Assembly (NCBI GenBank): GCA_009760855.2
Contig: WPIO01000100.1
Location: 282,501 to 346,500, forward strand
Direction: 5' to 3'
DNA: 64,000 bases
From: Cristatella mucedo
Lineage: Eukaryota; Bryozoa; Phylactolaemata; Cristatellidae
Both the position numbers and the translations under genes were made by a program. Shown here piece after piece: positions 25,467-37,017 of the stretch (within the stretch, counting starts at the first letter, position 1; each line of letters begins with the position of its first letter). Under the pieces are notes generated by a model. That model saw nothing but the letters and a program-made list of their open reading frames with translations. It was not told the DNA's origin and made no database searches.

Positions 25467-26094
25467 CTCTACACCGTACGCGGCCGTTCCCCTCCCCTCC
25501 CCTCCCGGTCCTGCTTCCCGCTGAGGTCTGCTCCTGTCCAGGCAGTGATTCGCCCTCATTAAACCATTTCCCAAGACATGGGCCATAAACCAGCGGCCAT
25601 AAACGCAATCGGCCCATACACTCATAGCACGGTAATAAAACAATCGCAGCTTGTGCAATTTTTTTTAAAGTAAGAACTTTTCCTTTGTTTGGGCATACCT
25701 GTCGGCTGCCCTCGTAGCTACTTTAGCAAAGAAGACAAATGACCACATTTTTAATTGTAAGACCAGCATGGCAGTCGCATCCTGTATCAAGCTACAGTAG
25801 TCTAGCATTGAGTGCACCAGGGTGCTGGTAAAATCTGTGCCTAGAAACTGCCAAGACCCTAACTATGGACAGGGAGGGATCAAACAGGATAACTGAGTGA
25901 GTAGAATAAATGATATAGGCCTTCATCGTAATTACAATAACAGATTGACACAGAACAAATAGAGAGCTTAATCTCGCTCTTTCTCTGGGCACATTAAATA
26001 TGCTAGAAAGGAAGCATTTCAACTGACAAGTGATATTAGCATGAAAAGATTAGGTCTACCTGCTATCGTCTGCATAGTATTTTCAAAAATATAA
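25467..26094. other. Unassigned DNA with a decayed LINE-A tail
   Basis: 25945-26045 (minus) weakly matches the LINE-A tail (AATCTCGCTCTTTCTCTGGG, then AAATATGCTAGAAAGG). Nothing else recognised. Confidence 0.4.
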
Positions 26095-26420
26095 GCCTGC
26101 TAAAGCAGGGTCACGCCACGCGCATGTTGGTCAGCGCATTTGTGACATCGTGTGCATTCACGACTTCCGCAACTCACCACTCGCACGTCTTCAAGCCTAT
26201 GGATTATGGTGCGGACATATGTTCATAATTCTGCAGCCAGGCTTGCCTGTCTTTGACTGTCTTGGCCTGTCTTTGCCGTCGCAATGTCACATCACGACAC
26301 TTCTAACCTACCTGTGCTCGCTCGCCATCAAGCAGCAAGGTTCGACGTCAAAGTTCTGCCACTAAATTACAAGGTCTGTCATTTTCTTGCAATGGCCTTC
26401 ACCCCTCTGAAATACTTTTC
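26095..26420 (+). mobile_element. LINE-A relic, strongly decayed
   Basis: Matches the LINE-A RT thumb region at DNA level: GCATTTGTGACATCGTG, GCAGCCAGGCTTGCCTGTC, CGTCGCAATGTCACATCAC. Indels are frequent and no frame is preserved. Confidence 0.65.
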
Positions 26421-26867
26421 GTAATCAATAGCTTCGCTTCGATTGAGCTGTTGCTGAGTATGTCCTCAGTGATGTATGTCTTCGTCGTGAGACTTACGAC
26501 CTCCGACATTCTTACGGAGCTGCTTTGATGAGTTCGCCGTGCATTGTAGTACAAAGACATGACTGCTTTCTAGAGGGACATTCTTGGCACGCAACCGTGT
26601 CAGGTATTGCCAATAATTTGCTGGCGATGCTGGCTCATAATATAGGGCTAGTTCTATTTACGTCCTACTGCCTAGCAACCATTGCTGGCATTCTGCACGA
26701 CTCTTGCGAACGAATACGAAAGAAGCTTTAATGAGAAGAAAATTCATTCAAAGGTCGTGGTAGCCAACGCAACGGTACAGAATAAAGCTGGCGATATATC
26801 TGGCTCACGTTCCAATCTTTTTTGGGACAGCTTACTTGCAGGACATCTCTGCCCATGAGCTGAGTGT

Positions 26868-27600
26868 ACTATTCCTAAAATAATTTTCATTAGATTTAGG
26901 AATTAGAAATTGGAAAGGCTAAAGCTCAAAATTGGCTCTTCCAGCATATTTCTTGTTCAATCAGCTCAAAATCTAGGTGTCTTGTTCCAAAGTGACCTTT
27001 CTTTAGACGACCAAATCAGCTCCGCAATCAAGTCTGTCTACTTAAAGATACATAACATTGCTAAGATTCGGGCATGTTTAGATAAGGATACCACGCCTAA
27101 GTTGGTCCATGCATTTGTGACATCCCGTCTTCACTTCTGTAACTCACAGCTTGCTGGCCTACCGGCATGTGCAATCAGGCGCTTATAGCTAGTGCAAAAC
27201 TCCGCAGCTAGGCTTCTCTGTCGTGAGCATCGAAGTTGCCACATCATACCACTTATCGCCGACCTGCACTGACTACCATTCAAACGACGGATCGACTTGA
27301 AGGTTTTGTCGCTCACTTTTAGGACACTTCATTATTTGGCTCCAGCCCATCTCTCAGATCTACTCCCCCACCAGATCAAGCATAGTATCGTATCGCCCAT
27401 GTCACTGAATCGAATCGTTCAGCTACACCTAGTACAAGCCTAAAATCCATTGGAGATCGTGCCTTTAGTTCGTATGCTCTCAAAGCCTTGAACTCACTGC
27501 CGGCTGACGTTAAGACAAACCCTGATTTGACGACACATATAATAAGGGGTTAAAATCGCATCTGTTTCCCACTTTTATCCGCGACGTCTCTGGCTAATTT
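26868..27600 (+). mobile_element. LINE-A C-terminal fragment
   Basis: Open piece at 26910-27188 reads KIGSSSI, NLGVLFQSDLSLDDQISS, KIRACLDKDTTPKLVHAF and LPACAIRRL, then a stop. The following region continues in family order with further stops. The 3' UTR and tail are replaced by CT-rich sequence. Confidence 0.85.
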
Positions 27601-27639
27601 AAAACCTCACCTAGTTTAGCACTGTGGCAATTATAGTTA

Positions 27640-27681
27640 CTTCTCTCTCTACCGCTCTTAATCTCGGTTCCTCTTTGTCTG

Positions 27682-27744
<63 letters not shown>

Positions 27745-27935
27745 CTCTTTCTCTCTCTCACTCTCTCTGCCTCTCTCTCTCTGCCTCTCTCTCGCTCTCT
27801 CTGCCTCTCTATCTCTCCTCCTCTTTCTTTCCTCTCCCCTCTCTCTCTCTCTCCTTTTCTCTCTCATCTTTCTCTTTCTCGCTCCATCTCTCTCTCCCTC
27901 TCCCTCTCTACTTCTAGCCCTCTCTCTCCATCTTT
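27640..27935. repeat. (CT)n-rich low-complexity tract
   Basis: A pure CT run at about 27683-27738, then CTCT with TG/CC/AT interruptions. Open frames through it are artefacts. Confidence 0.95.
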
Positions 27936-27957
27936 ATCCCCTTGCTGCTCCCCTTTG

Positions 27958-28125
27958 CCGTTGGGTTTAAGCCCAGGGTTAAGGTGTGCTCACTCTTCAC
28001 CACCCAGGTCGTGGCTTCGAGTCCTGCAGAGGGCAATCCTTTATTGCTCACTTCAAGCGATGGCGATAGTCGTTGACGCTCTCTATTCCGCTTTACAGAT
28101 TAGGCTGTAGGATCAGCTAACCTTT
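27958..28125 (+). mobile_element. SINE-2 variant
   Basis: Head GTTTAAGCCCAGGGTTAAGG, B-box-like GGCTTCGAGTCCTG, body GATGGCGATAGTCGTTGACG, 3' end GATTAGGCTGTAGGATCAGC. It shares its head type with the inverted copy at 24427. Confidence 0.78.
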
Positions 28126-29911
28126 TCCCTTCAATATCTCTATTGCAAGCTTTATTATGTCTTCGAATTTATCTTTACGCGTCACACAAAAACATCCAGT
28201 TATTGCTGGCCAGATGTAGAAATTGGCTGCTTCTTTGCTCACCGCATCTGCCCGACTCTTGCATTGAAACGCAGCATTCCGTAGCGCCAGGCTGACATGT
28301 TGTTCCTGGTAGATCTCAGGCACCTGCTCGACCTTTAGCAACGGAGTGCGGAGTGCAGACCTTGCGGCCGGCACTTCGCTTACGCAGTCGAAGAATTTCG
28401 AGCAGGAAGATAAATGGCAGCGAAGCGTGCTCGGTGGCTGGCTGACTGGCCGGAAAGCCCAGGGTTGCAGCAAGGGAATATGGATGCCAAATGGAATGTC
28501 TCATTTGCGGGTTGCGCTCGCTGACGCGTCGGAGCAGGTGCCTCGTATGCCGAGCCGCCGGAGCAAAGAACGTCGCGCGCGCGCGCGCGCGCGAGCTAGA
28601 GCTCGCGGCGACGGCGGGCTTCCTAGCGACCGACCGCCGAGCGGATGAGCTGTCACGCTGATGCCCAAAACTATCGCTGCTCACTCGCTGCAGGCGTGCG
28701 TGCGCTCGAAGCTCCCGGAAGCGGACGGATCGCCTGGGCATGCGTTGAATTTTGAGTGCAGGTTTAGCCGAGCGAAACCGCGATAAGGCTCCGCAGGTGC
28801 TCGAAGGAGGCGCTTTGCAGCGAACGGGGTGGGTTCGCGGCTGGCTTCCGCGTCCGGTCAAGAATAGGCTGCTAACGCAGCGCTCACAGGGGTGCCCGTC
28901 TCAGCCGACGCGCGACGACTGTCGGCGACGCCGCCGGAGCCTTGCAGCGCGGCCAGTTGCTTTTGCTAGGTGATGCATCAATGCACGCAGGCCGACCGCA
29001 GCAGCAGGAACGCGGCGGCGGCGACGACGAGCGCCCCCTACCTTAACATATCGAGTTCATATCCATAACGTAGGCCAGAGTCTATTTGACAGCAGCAGAC
29101 AGTTACTGGCCTTCAGCACCGGCCATGACCTGCGCCAAAGGCTCTGTGGCCTAGAGCTTTAATCAGCTCCAATGCCAGCGCCTCGAGCTTCGAATCCAGA
29201 CTGCCCGCGTACCTCAGGGCGCCGGCCCTTAACACGGTCTCGGCGATAAACCGTCACGTAATCCCGCGATCGCGAATGATAATTACCGCCATAATCCGGC
29301 TGATTTAGCTGGCGCCGCCGTTTCAGCATACGCAGGATTCCGCCAAATAGGTGGCCAAAGCTTAAGCTTAGCAGCCGGGGGTGGGGGCGTGGGGGAGGGT
29401 AAATCGCAGGATAGCTGAAGAGGCGTGACCTTCAGAGTCGGTCCTGGGGAGCCGGACAGGCACCCGCTGATGCACGTCAGCGGTTTGCATCGAGGCAAGC
29501 AGCATCTGTTCTGTACTGTGTCTTCTCTAATGCCGCAGAGCACGTGAGCTAAATCGACGCCAACATGTACAGCAGATAGCGCTCTAGTCCTAAACGATAG
29601 TGGGAAATGACTCCGACAGCAGGCTTTGAAGGCGGAGCCTCGGGCTCCAAAATCAAGCGACGCCGGCGTCAATTGCTAGCTGGAGTGCAGCCGCCGCAGC
29701 AAGCCAGGTCGACGCGGTTCCAAGTACTGCGTTGTGATTATTGTCGCCAACCCACTCCCAGCGGAATGAGCTCGTCACTCGCAGTTTGTTGCCGACTACA
29801 TTGAAACGTCAGTAGTCCAGCTCATCGTCACCGCCTTCAAAGCTATGGCTCGCAGATATTTCTCCGCAGAAGCGTATAAGAATTCATACCAGAAGTAGAC
29901 TTATTATGATC
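28126..29911. other. GC-rich unassigned DNA
   Basis: 28330-29040 is CpG-rich with a (CG)n run at about 28571-28592 (potential Z-DNA). A tRNA-like stretch at 29143-29220 (A-box-like TGGCCTAGAGC, B-box-like AGCTTCGAATCCAG) may be a decayed SINE. No gene is supported. Confidence 0.4.
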
Positions 29912-30271
29912 AAATTAGCTGTCCCATTCCTCCGCTTAAAGACAGTTGGCGACAGAAGCTTTAGCTCTGCAGGTCCTAGACTGTGGAACTCGCTTCCACA
30001 ATTCTTACGAAACGACATCTACTCTCCAACTGCCGACTATGGCACATCTTTTTCAGCGGTCCTGAACTGCTACTTCTATGCTACTCACTACCTCAACTGC
30101 TCTCCTAACTCTGCTATGCTTCCCACTTTCTCTTTGTTGCGTGAGACGAAGTCTGTTGGCTACCGAATGCGTACCGAAAGCCGCTTAGGCTGTGAGTGCG
30201 CTATACAAAACTCTCCTGCGTAACGCCCACATGGTCTTTATGACTTTGTGGAGTTACTGACGGAGATACAT
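29912..30271 (+). mobile_element. LINE-B 3' end, young copy
   Basis: Begins AAATTAGCTGTCCCATTCC inside the ORF. It encodes the last ~100 residues without a break (SFSSAGPRLWNSLPQF..., ending QNSPA and stop) and then the 3' UTR to GAGATACAT. The peptide is identical to the C-terminus of the 38868-40372 copy, and the DNA I compared in detail at the 3' end differs by one base. SINE-2 follows within 7 bp. Confidence 0.92.
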
Positions 30272-30277
30272 ATGGTC

Positions 30278-30472
30278 GAGCCGTAACGGCACACTAGGTA
30301 AGGTGGTTGCTTTTCACTACCTCGGCCCCGAGGTTGTGGGCTCGAATCCTGTGGTGGGCGATCCTTTATCGCCACTGCAAGCGGTGGTGATAGCCGTCAA
30401 GGCTCTTCTGTCGCTATACAAAAAAGAGGCTGTTAAATCAGCTGGTATTTATTTATTTATCTATCAAGATAT
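30278..30472 (+). mobile_element. SINE-2, full length
   Basis: GAGCCGTAACGGCACACTAG, B box GGGCTCGAATCC, body GGTGGTGATAGCCGTCAAGG, GTCGCTATACAAAAAAGAGG, GTTAAATCAGCTGGTATTTA and a (TTTA)n tail. It sits immediately 3' of LINE-B. Confidence 0.9.
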
Positions 30473-30617
30473 TTTCAATGCGTAGTGTTTCACATTTTCA
30501 CAGACATCCTAAGAGCGTGAAAGGGTGGTCGAGTTCTACGCTCTCTAGATGACGTTAGCTATTATTTTCCACTTCGCCTGGAAATTTTATGAGAGCTTCA
30601 AAGTGCGACGGCGCACG

Positions 30618-30678
30618 CGAAAAGTGCCTGATTAGAGATTAAGTTCTCATTGGGTGCTATGCAAACGAATTACAAATA
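30618..30678 (+). mobile_element. SINE-1/LINE-A-type tail fragment
   Basis: AAAGTGCCTGATTAGAGATT and ATTGGGTGCTATGCAAACG. The outer stem still pairs through G-T wobbles (AGTGCC with GGTGCT). Confidence 0.68.
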
Positions 30679-30727
30679 TAATTATATACAATAAATAGTC
30701 ATAACGAAGTATATACATATATACACG

Positions 30728-30829
<102 letters not shown>

Positions 30830-30939
30830 CATCAGCAAGCGCTGTGTTAGACTTGCTTGAAGACGTTCCTCTTCGAGTGTCCTTACGGCAATGCTTTTTT
30901 TGCATCGGCCGTGTTCTTAGTATTGCGGCTGTCTCGTGA

Positions 30940-31075
30940 TAATCTTAATAATATATCTGTATAGCGCCCGCAGGGAACTTACTCTCTTTCTAGACACTTT
31001 GCATGTGCTGCAAATAAATCACGATCAAATGGTTAGTTGTAGTATGATTTACGAGATGACCGCACAGGTTGACTG
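30940..31075 (-). mobile_element. LINE-A tail/UTR fragment
   Basis: TGTATAGCGCCCGCAGGG, CTCTCTTTCTAGACACTTTG and GATCAAATGGTTAGTTG on the plus strand are the inverse of the LINE-A end. Confidence 0.75.
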
Positions 31076-31088
31076 AGAGCGTAATCCG

Positions 31089-31272
31089 GTGAGCCGTGAT
31101 TGCACACTGGGTAAGGCGTTTGCTTTCACGACCTCGGTCCCAAGGTCGCGGATTTGCTTCCTGCTTTGGGCGATCCTTTATCGCTGCTGCAAGCGGTGGT
31201 GATAGCCGTGAAGGCCCTTCTGTCGCTATACAAAAAGAGGCTGTTTAATCGGCTAGGATTTATTCATTTAAT
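31089..31272 (+). mobile_element. SINE-2 copy
   Basis: GTGAGCCGTGATTGCACACT head, body GGTGATAGCCGTGAAGGC, GTCGCTATACAAAAAGAGGC, end GTTTAATCGGCTAGGATTTA and a TTTA-like tail. The B box is mutated (GGATTTGCTTCC). Confidence 0.87.
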
Positions 31273-31460
31273 CGACCTAAGAGAACGGAGCGCGAGCGCT
31301 GAATCTTGGCGATAGAATCTCGCCACCGAGTTGGATTGAGAGATCCGCAATCAAGCACTGGCAATCAGCAGCTCGCTTGTAATCGGCAGATGAGAGCAGA
31401 GGAACTTTTGAGTCTGAAAATGGCGGCCACTAATTTAGCTGACATCATTGGCACCATTCA

Positions 31461-31533
<73 letters not shown>

Positions 31534-32239
31534 AGACGTGGATCTCCCACGATCGCATGTTTTCACATGCCACGGGGCTTGAGCCCACTGCCTCAGTCAT
31601 CGACAACTACATTCACTTTGACCTTGGTTCGAGGTTGTCAATTTCTGACACCGCACGATAAGTGACTGGCATATAATTCAGCCGTACCGTGACGTCGAGC
31701 GGTAGAAATGCGTACTCACGTTCGACCTTGCAGGCCCAAGAAATGTCCGCACCCGCACGACTTTTAAAAGCCCCTCGAGCCCGTTTCATGGAATCCGATA
31801 AGTGCAAGGAGATTTTAGTGTTGGAAATGGGACTAGGATCTTTCCGCAAAAGGCTCCATCGTTTAGACGTCCTGCGTAAATTTGCTAGCATTATAAACCC
31901 GCCGTAGCTGCTTATGCGCTATTGCTAGTGGGTAGTAAACGCAGCACTTGTACAGCCGCCAGCTGACCCATTACTGACTCGGTTTACAAATCCCGGTTTA
32001 GCCCGAGTCTAGAACTTCGGATAGCGACTTGTCGCCTGCTGCACTAATTCGCGCGCCGAAATAATCCCGACGGCCGACGGAGCGCTGCAGCGGCCTGAAT
32101 AGCTAGCGGCCGTGCCTATATACGGCAGGTCACAATATCCATAGAGCAGAGCAGTTCGTTCGATATCCACAAACGGCTACAGGTATTGGACACCGGCTAC
32201 GACACATTAAAACTCTCGCACAACGCCCAAATAAATATA
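31273..32239. other. Unassigned DNA around a GA microsatellite
   Basis: Apart from the (GA)n run listed separately, no gene or repeat is recognised. Confidence 0.4.
31463..31532. repeat. (GA)n microsatellite
   Basis: Pure GA run of about 70 bp. Confidence 0.97.
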
Positions 32240-32380
32240 AATATAGTTCATTTGTATAGCGCCCCAAGAGAACTAAATCTCTATTCAGGCGCTTCACATA
32301 TGCCTTAGGGCTCGAGCCCACGACCTCAGCCAGATCTTAGTCAGGGCGAGCACCTTAACCGCTGGACCAACCCAGCTCGG
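32240..32380 (-). mobile_element. SINE-1, full length
   Basis: On the minus strand: GAGCTGGGTTGGTCCAGCGG (A box), GGTGCTCGCCC, GGGCTCGAGCCC (B box), GAAGCGCCTGAATAGAGATT and GGGGCGCTATACAAATG. Confidence 0.88.
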
Positions 32381-32893
32381 CAGCATAACTCAACCAACTG
32401 ACCCAAAGTCTGGAGCACAACTGACGAACTAGGACGCTCTGCATGCCGCCTAACTATAGGTTATAACATTAATGAAGCCTACCAAGTCTTAATAATTCAG
32501 GAACCGCGAATAATGTCTTTGCGTTCATAATCTGGCTGATGTGGCACGCGGACATTTCACAAAATAAACCGTCAGATTCGAAGAGAACTTTTTGAGTCAT
32601 TTCCCATGCAAGCCGCCAAGAAGTTTATTTAGTTAGGACATAACCAGCCATGAGCAAATCGCTCACAACTAATTCAGTTCGTGAAGTGTGACAAAGGTTA
32701 TTTTGCTCTCTGAGAGGATACACAAAAAAGTATAAGATTTTCTTGGCGAAGCATGAAGAAACATTTCTACGTATTGTAATGAATGAGCGCTCACCAGAAC
32801 TAGAACAGAGAGTTAGTATGTGAAGGTGATCACAGTTGCTTTTGGGGAACTGTGATTTGAGAGTTACAAACTTTAAATGATTAAAGAAATGGC
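32381..32893. other. Unassigned spacer
   Basis: No gene or repeat recognised. Confidence 0.4.
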
Positions 32894-33882
32894 ATAATAA
32901 TAATAATAATAATAATGCACTTGATAAAGTGCCCTCAGAGAACTCAATCTCTCTCTAGGCGTTTTACTTGGCTGCAAAGGGGAAATGCAATTGAATGGTG
33001 AGTAATATCATGCTTGATAAACAAACAAAATGAATAACATGGTTAGGGGTGACATGCACAGGGTCAGCATGCAAATGTGGTTAGTGGCATCATGCACATG
33101 TGTCAGCACGCATAAGCACACGAAGGACAAATCATAGGGACCCACAAAATGCTGTCCTAAATAGGTGTGTTTTTAAGTTCTTTTTAAATGTGGTCAAGTC
33201 AGGGGACGTTCTGACGCAGGTCGGGAGGGAGTTCCAGACTTTGGGAGCATACGAACTAAATGCGTGGTCTCCAAAGGATTTGAGTTTTGTACGAGGTATT
33301 TGTAGACTGTTGGATTCCGAAAAGCGGGTGATACGATGCTTGGCCTGGCGGGGGAGTAAATCTGAGAGATAGGCTGGAGCCAAAGAATGAAGGAACCTAA
33401 AATTGAGCGACAAAAACTTGAAGTCAATCCGTTGCTTGACTGGTAGCCAGTGCAGGTCGGCGAGAAGTGGTGTAATGTGGCAACTGCGACGCTCACGACA
33501 GACAAGCCTAGCTGCGGAGTTTAGCATCAGCTGCAATCGCCTGATCGCACATGCTGGTAGGCCAGTAAGCAGTGAGTTGCAGAAGTCGAGACGGGATGTC
33601 ACGAATGCATGGACCAACCTGGACGTGGTATCCTTATCTAAACAAGCCATAATTTTAGCAATGTTATGAAGCTGAAAATAGGCAGATTTGACTGTGGAAC
33701 TGATGTGGTCGTCTAACGAGAGGTCGCTTTGGAATATGACACCTAGATTTCGAGCTGATTCAGCTGGAGATATGCTGGCAGAGCCAATTTTGGAAGTCAG
33801 CCTTTCCAATCTCTGAATCACACTGGGTTTGCCCATAACTAGTAAGTTAGTTTTATCATCATTTAGTTTTAGAAAATTGCCA
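32894..33882 (-). mobile_element. LINE-A, about 1 kb with open ORF remnant
   Basis: The minus-strand frame at 33887-33132 is open for about 250 codons: [66 protein letters not shown], and a C-terminus ending LFRTAFCGSL. The 3' UTR, stem-loop and (ATT)n tail follow (32894-32915). The copy lacks the RT palm (5'-truncated), so it is a dead but relatively recent insertion. Confidence 0.9.
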
Positions 33883-33962
33883 AGCACTCTTGTGTCATTT
33901 CTTTTGCATTTAACGCGATTTTATAATTGTACAGCACATAAAACGGATGACACAAGAGTGCT
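33883..33962. repeat. 16-bp perfect inverted repeat around a 48-bp core
   Basis: AGCACTCTTGTGTCAT at 33883-33898 is the exact reverse complement of 33947-33962. Most of the core (GCATTTAACGCGAT..., TAATTGTACAGCACATAAAA) recurs at 37698-37739. The left arm begins at the 5' edge of the LINE-A copy. Confidence 0.93.
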
Positions 33963-34242
33963 GCCATAACCATGCCGGCGTCCGTTAGCTCGGTAGCAGT
34001 AACCTTGGCAGCAGGAATGCGGGAAGTCTCAAGTGGGTGCGAAAGCTTGTAGATGATTTAAATTTCTCAGTCACGCGGTAACGGAACCGCTCTGCGACAA
34101 CTCCCTGGAGTAGTTTAGAAACAGCGCAAGAGAATGCATCGGTTTCTATTTAGAGGACAACCTTTTTACTACTGCAGGGCTTGAAATGGAATTGACGTCT
34201 GTTCTAAAGCGAGAGACGATGGCGAAGAGTCGACCGTGGATG

Positions 34243-34384
34243 AACGCTGGTTTGGCCTACTGGTTAAGGTGCTCGCCCCGACTAAGGTCTGGCTAAAGTC
34301 TTGGGCTTGAGCCCCGTGGCATATGTGAAGTGCCTGAATAGAGATTAGGTTCCCCTCTTAGGGCGCTATACAAATTAATTACAC
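34243..34384 (+). mobile_element. SINE-1 copy
   Basis: CTGGTTTGGCCTACTGGTTA (A box), GGGCTTGAGCCCC (B box), GAAGTGCCTGAATAGAGATT and GGGCGCTATACAAATTA. It is followed by (AC)n/(AT)n to about 34411. Confidence 0.87.
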
Positions 34385-34411
34385 ACACACACACACACAC
34401 ATATATATATG

Positions 34412-35243
34412 AATATTTCGAGAGACTGACATTAATTGTAACTCTCCTCAACCACAACGCTGCAAAACTCTTCAGTGGTTATGTTAATAATTGATTTTGT
34501 ATCGCGGAATAATTCTAGGCAGAGAGAACTAGATTCTCGTAGTTTCGCAATAGTTTTTAATTAGAAAAGCCTGCACTCGAATTGTCTGTGTTATCCAAGT
34601 GATTGCTGGGATCATTCAACGACCGAGTAGATGAGGTCCAAATGCTATTGACGATCAATATTCACTTGTTATAACTTCGACGTTGCAACAAGGAATTACC
34701 GTCAAATCAAGGAAAACGCTTTGACTGGCGCAGTCTGGTGAATTGAATGAGCGAGCTGGTTGAATATTTCAGAATGAAATGAACCGTTTGACTTCTTCTG
34801 GATGATTTAGATCTTCTTCCCACGGGCCACTCGCATTCTCGTTGAGCCACCTATCTTCGAAGGTAAGAAAAGCTCGTTTGTAGGTAAACGAGCTTAAGGA
34901 GATGTCTGCAGTTATTTTTAAGGCTGCGTGACCAGTGCGTAAAAGATGCAGTGTATTTGAGGCGGTGCCACTCTGCAGACTTTGCGTATTTACACGATCG
35001 ATACCGAGAGCTCTTTCACCTTTGCACCTTTACATTCACTTCTCTAGCCTGTCAACTTTTAGGCGCCAAGTGAGCACGTATCCATGTCCCAAACTAAACA
35101 GCACGTCCACTTTCACAATCGCCGACAGGTTACAAGGAATTATTGCGGACTACTGTCCTGATGCAGCCCACGGAGAATGTTGCATAATTAAGCCCGTGGT
35201 TTAGTAGCCGAGTTTGTTAGCATATTCTACGCCGATATAGCCT
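34412..35243. other. Unassigned DNA
   Basis: No gene or repeat recognised. Confidence 0.4.
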
Positions 35244-36234
35244 GGGGACATCCGCACATGGATGGCAGCAAATTTTCTTAAATTAAATGATGATAAAACC
35301 AACTTACTTAGTATGGCCAAACTAAGTTTAATTCAGAAATTGGAAAGGCTAACGCTCAAAATTGGCTCTGCCAGCATATCTCTTGAATCTGCACGAAATC
35401 TAGGTGCCATGTTCCAAAGTGACCTTTCTTTAGACCACCACATCAGCTCCACCATCAAGTCTGCCTACTTTCAGCTACATAACATTGTTCAAATTCGAGC
35501 TTATTTAGATAGTGATACCACATATAAGTTGGTCCATGCATTTGTGACATTCCGTCTTGAGTTCTGTAACTCACTGCTTACTGGCCTAACGGCATGTGCG
35601 ATCAGGCGATTGCAGCTGATGCTAAACTCTGCAGCCAGGCTTGTCTGTCGTGGGCGTCGCAGTTGCCACATCACACCACTTCTCGCCGACCGGCACTGGC
35701 TCTGCCAGTCAAGCAATGGATCGACTTCAAGGTTTTGTCACTCACTTTTAGGTCACTTCATTTTTTGGCTCCAGCCTAACTATAAGATCTACTGCCCCAC
35801 CAGGCCAAGTATCGTACTATCCGCTTTTTGGAATCTAACTGTTTACTTATACCTCATACAAACCTCAAATCATTTGGAGACCGTGCCTTTAGTTTGTATG
35901 CTCCCAAAGCCTGGAACTCACTCCCGACTTGCGTCACGACAGCCACTGACTTGACCATGTTTAAAAAGAAATTGAAAACGCACCTACTTATGAGTGCATT
36001 TAGTGGGTCCCTGTGATACGTCCTTCATGTGCTTATGCGTGCTGACACTGTGCATGCTGCCACTAACCACACTTGCATGCTGACCGTGTGCATGTCACCC
36101 CTAACCATGTTATCCATGTTGTTTTTCAAGCATGATACCACTCATCATTTGATCGTGTTTTCTTTGCAGAAAATTTAAAGCGCCTAGAAAGAGATTGAGT
36201 TCTCTGAGGGCAAGTCAAGTGTATTATTATTATT
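35244..36234 (+). mobile_element. LINE-A, about 1 kb
   Basis: DIRTWMAANFLKLNDDKTNL-like start, then NLGAMFQSDLSLDHHISS, LPxxxHWL region, frameshift near 35700, C-terminus, 3' UTR and ATT tail. The right arm of the terminal hairpin is damaged (GAGGGCAAGTCAAG in place of GAGGGCGCTTTATCAAG). Confidence 0.88.
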
Positions 36235-36345
36235 GCACGTTCAATGGAGCAATGCCACTAAATGTGAGCAGACATCCTTTTACAGCATAGCTACTTTCAG
36301 GGACAGAGCCAGAACATTCATGTGGGGACAAGAGTTGCGAGTAAT

Positions 36346-36536
36346 GATGATAATAATAATAATAATAATACATTTGATATAGCGCCGTCTGAGAACTCAA
36401 TCTCTTTCTAGGCGCTTTACATTTGCTGCACAGGAAGCACGATCGAATGGTTAGTCATAGCATGCTCAATAACTAACAAGAAAAAGAACGTGCACGGTTA
36501 GCGGTGACTTGCACGCGGTCAGCACGCAGGTAATGA
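36346..36536 (-). mobile_element. LINE-A 3' UTR fragment
   Basis: (ATT)n tail inverted, TGATATAGCGCCGTCTGAG, TCTAGGCGCTTTACATTTGC, then UTR to GCACGCGGTCAGCACGC. Confidence 0.82.
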
Positions 36537-37017
36537 CGCGCTATGGCGCTCAATCGCCGCGTGTATTTGAATCGCTTCGAGCTCGTAGCTGGGTTTTTTA
36601 AGCGGATCCGCAACACTACCCATGGTGCATTAGACTCATATTAGACTACCGCGACGCCGCTCCTGCGCCCGCCCGACGTACGGGACTGGCTCAGGTTGCT
36701 GCCACCCCACACCCCTCGCTCTAGGGGAAGAGGGGTGGGGCAATTAAATGCTGCTAATAGAGTTTATTTAGACCTTACACACAATCCAAACTAGAAAAAA
36801 ATAGAATAACACGGAAAAAGAGCAAATAGCGAAAATACAAATAGAAATTGAGAACGCTAAAACGAACCAAAATTCAGACTCTGTAACCGGTGTCCTCTTA
36901 CAGACAATTGATACGGTTCTTTTGTTTAGTATTTGTAACCTTATTATTACTCTTATTATCATTATTATTATTAGGAGTAGTAGCAATATTGTCCATGTCA
37001 CTTCGACCTTTTCACCC
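36537..37017. other. Unassigned spacer
   Basis: No gene recognised. ATT/TTA-rich at 36943-36975, which may be a decayed LINE tail. Confidence 0.4.
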
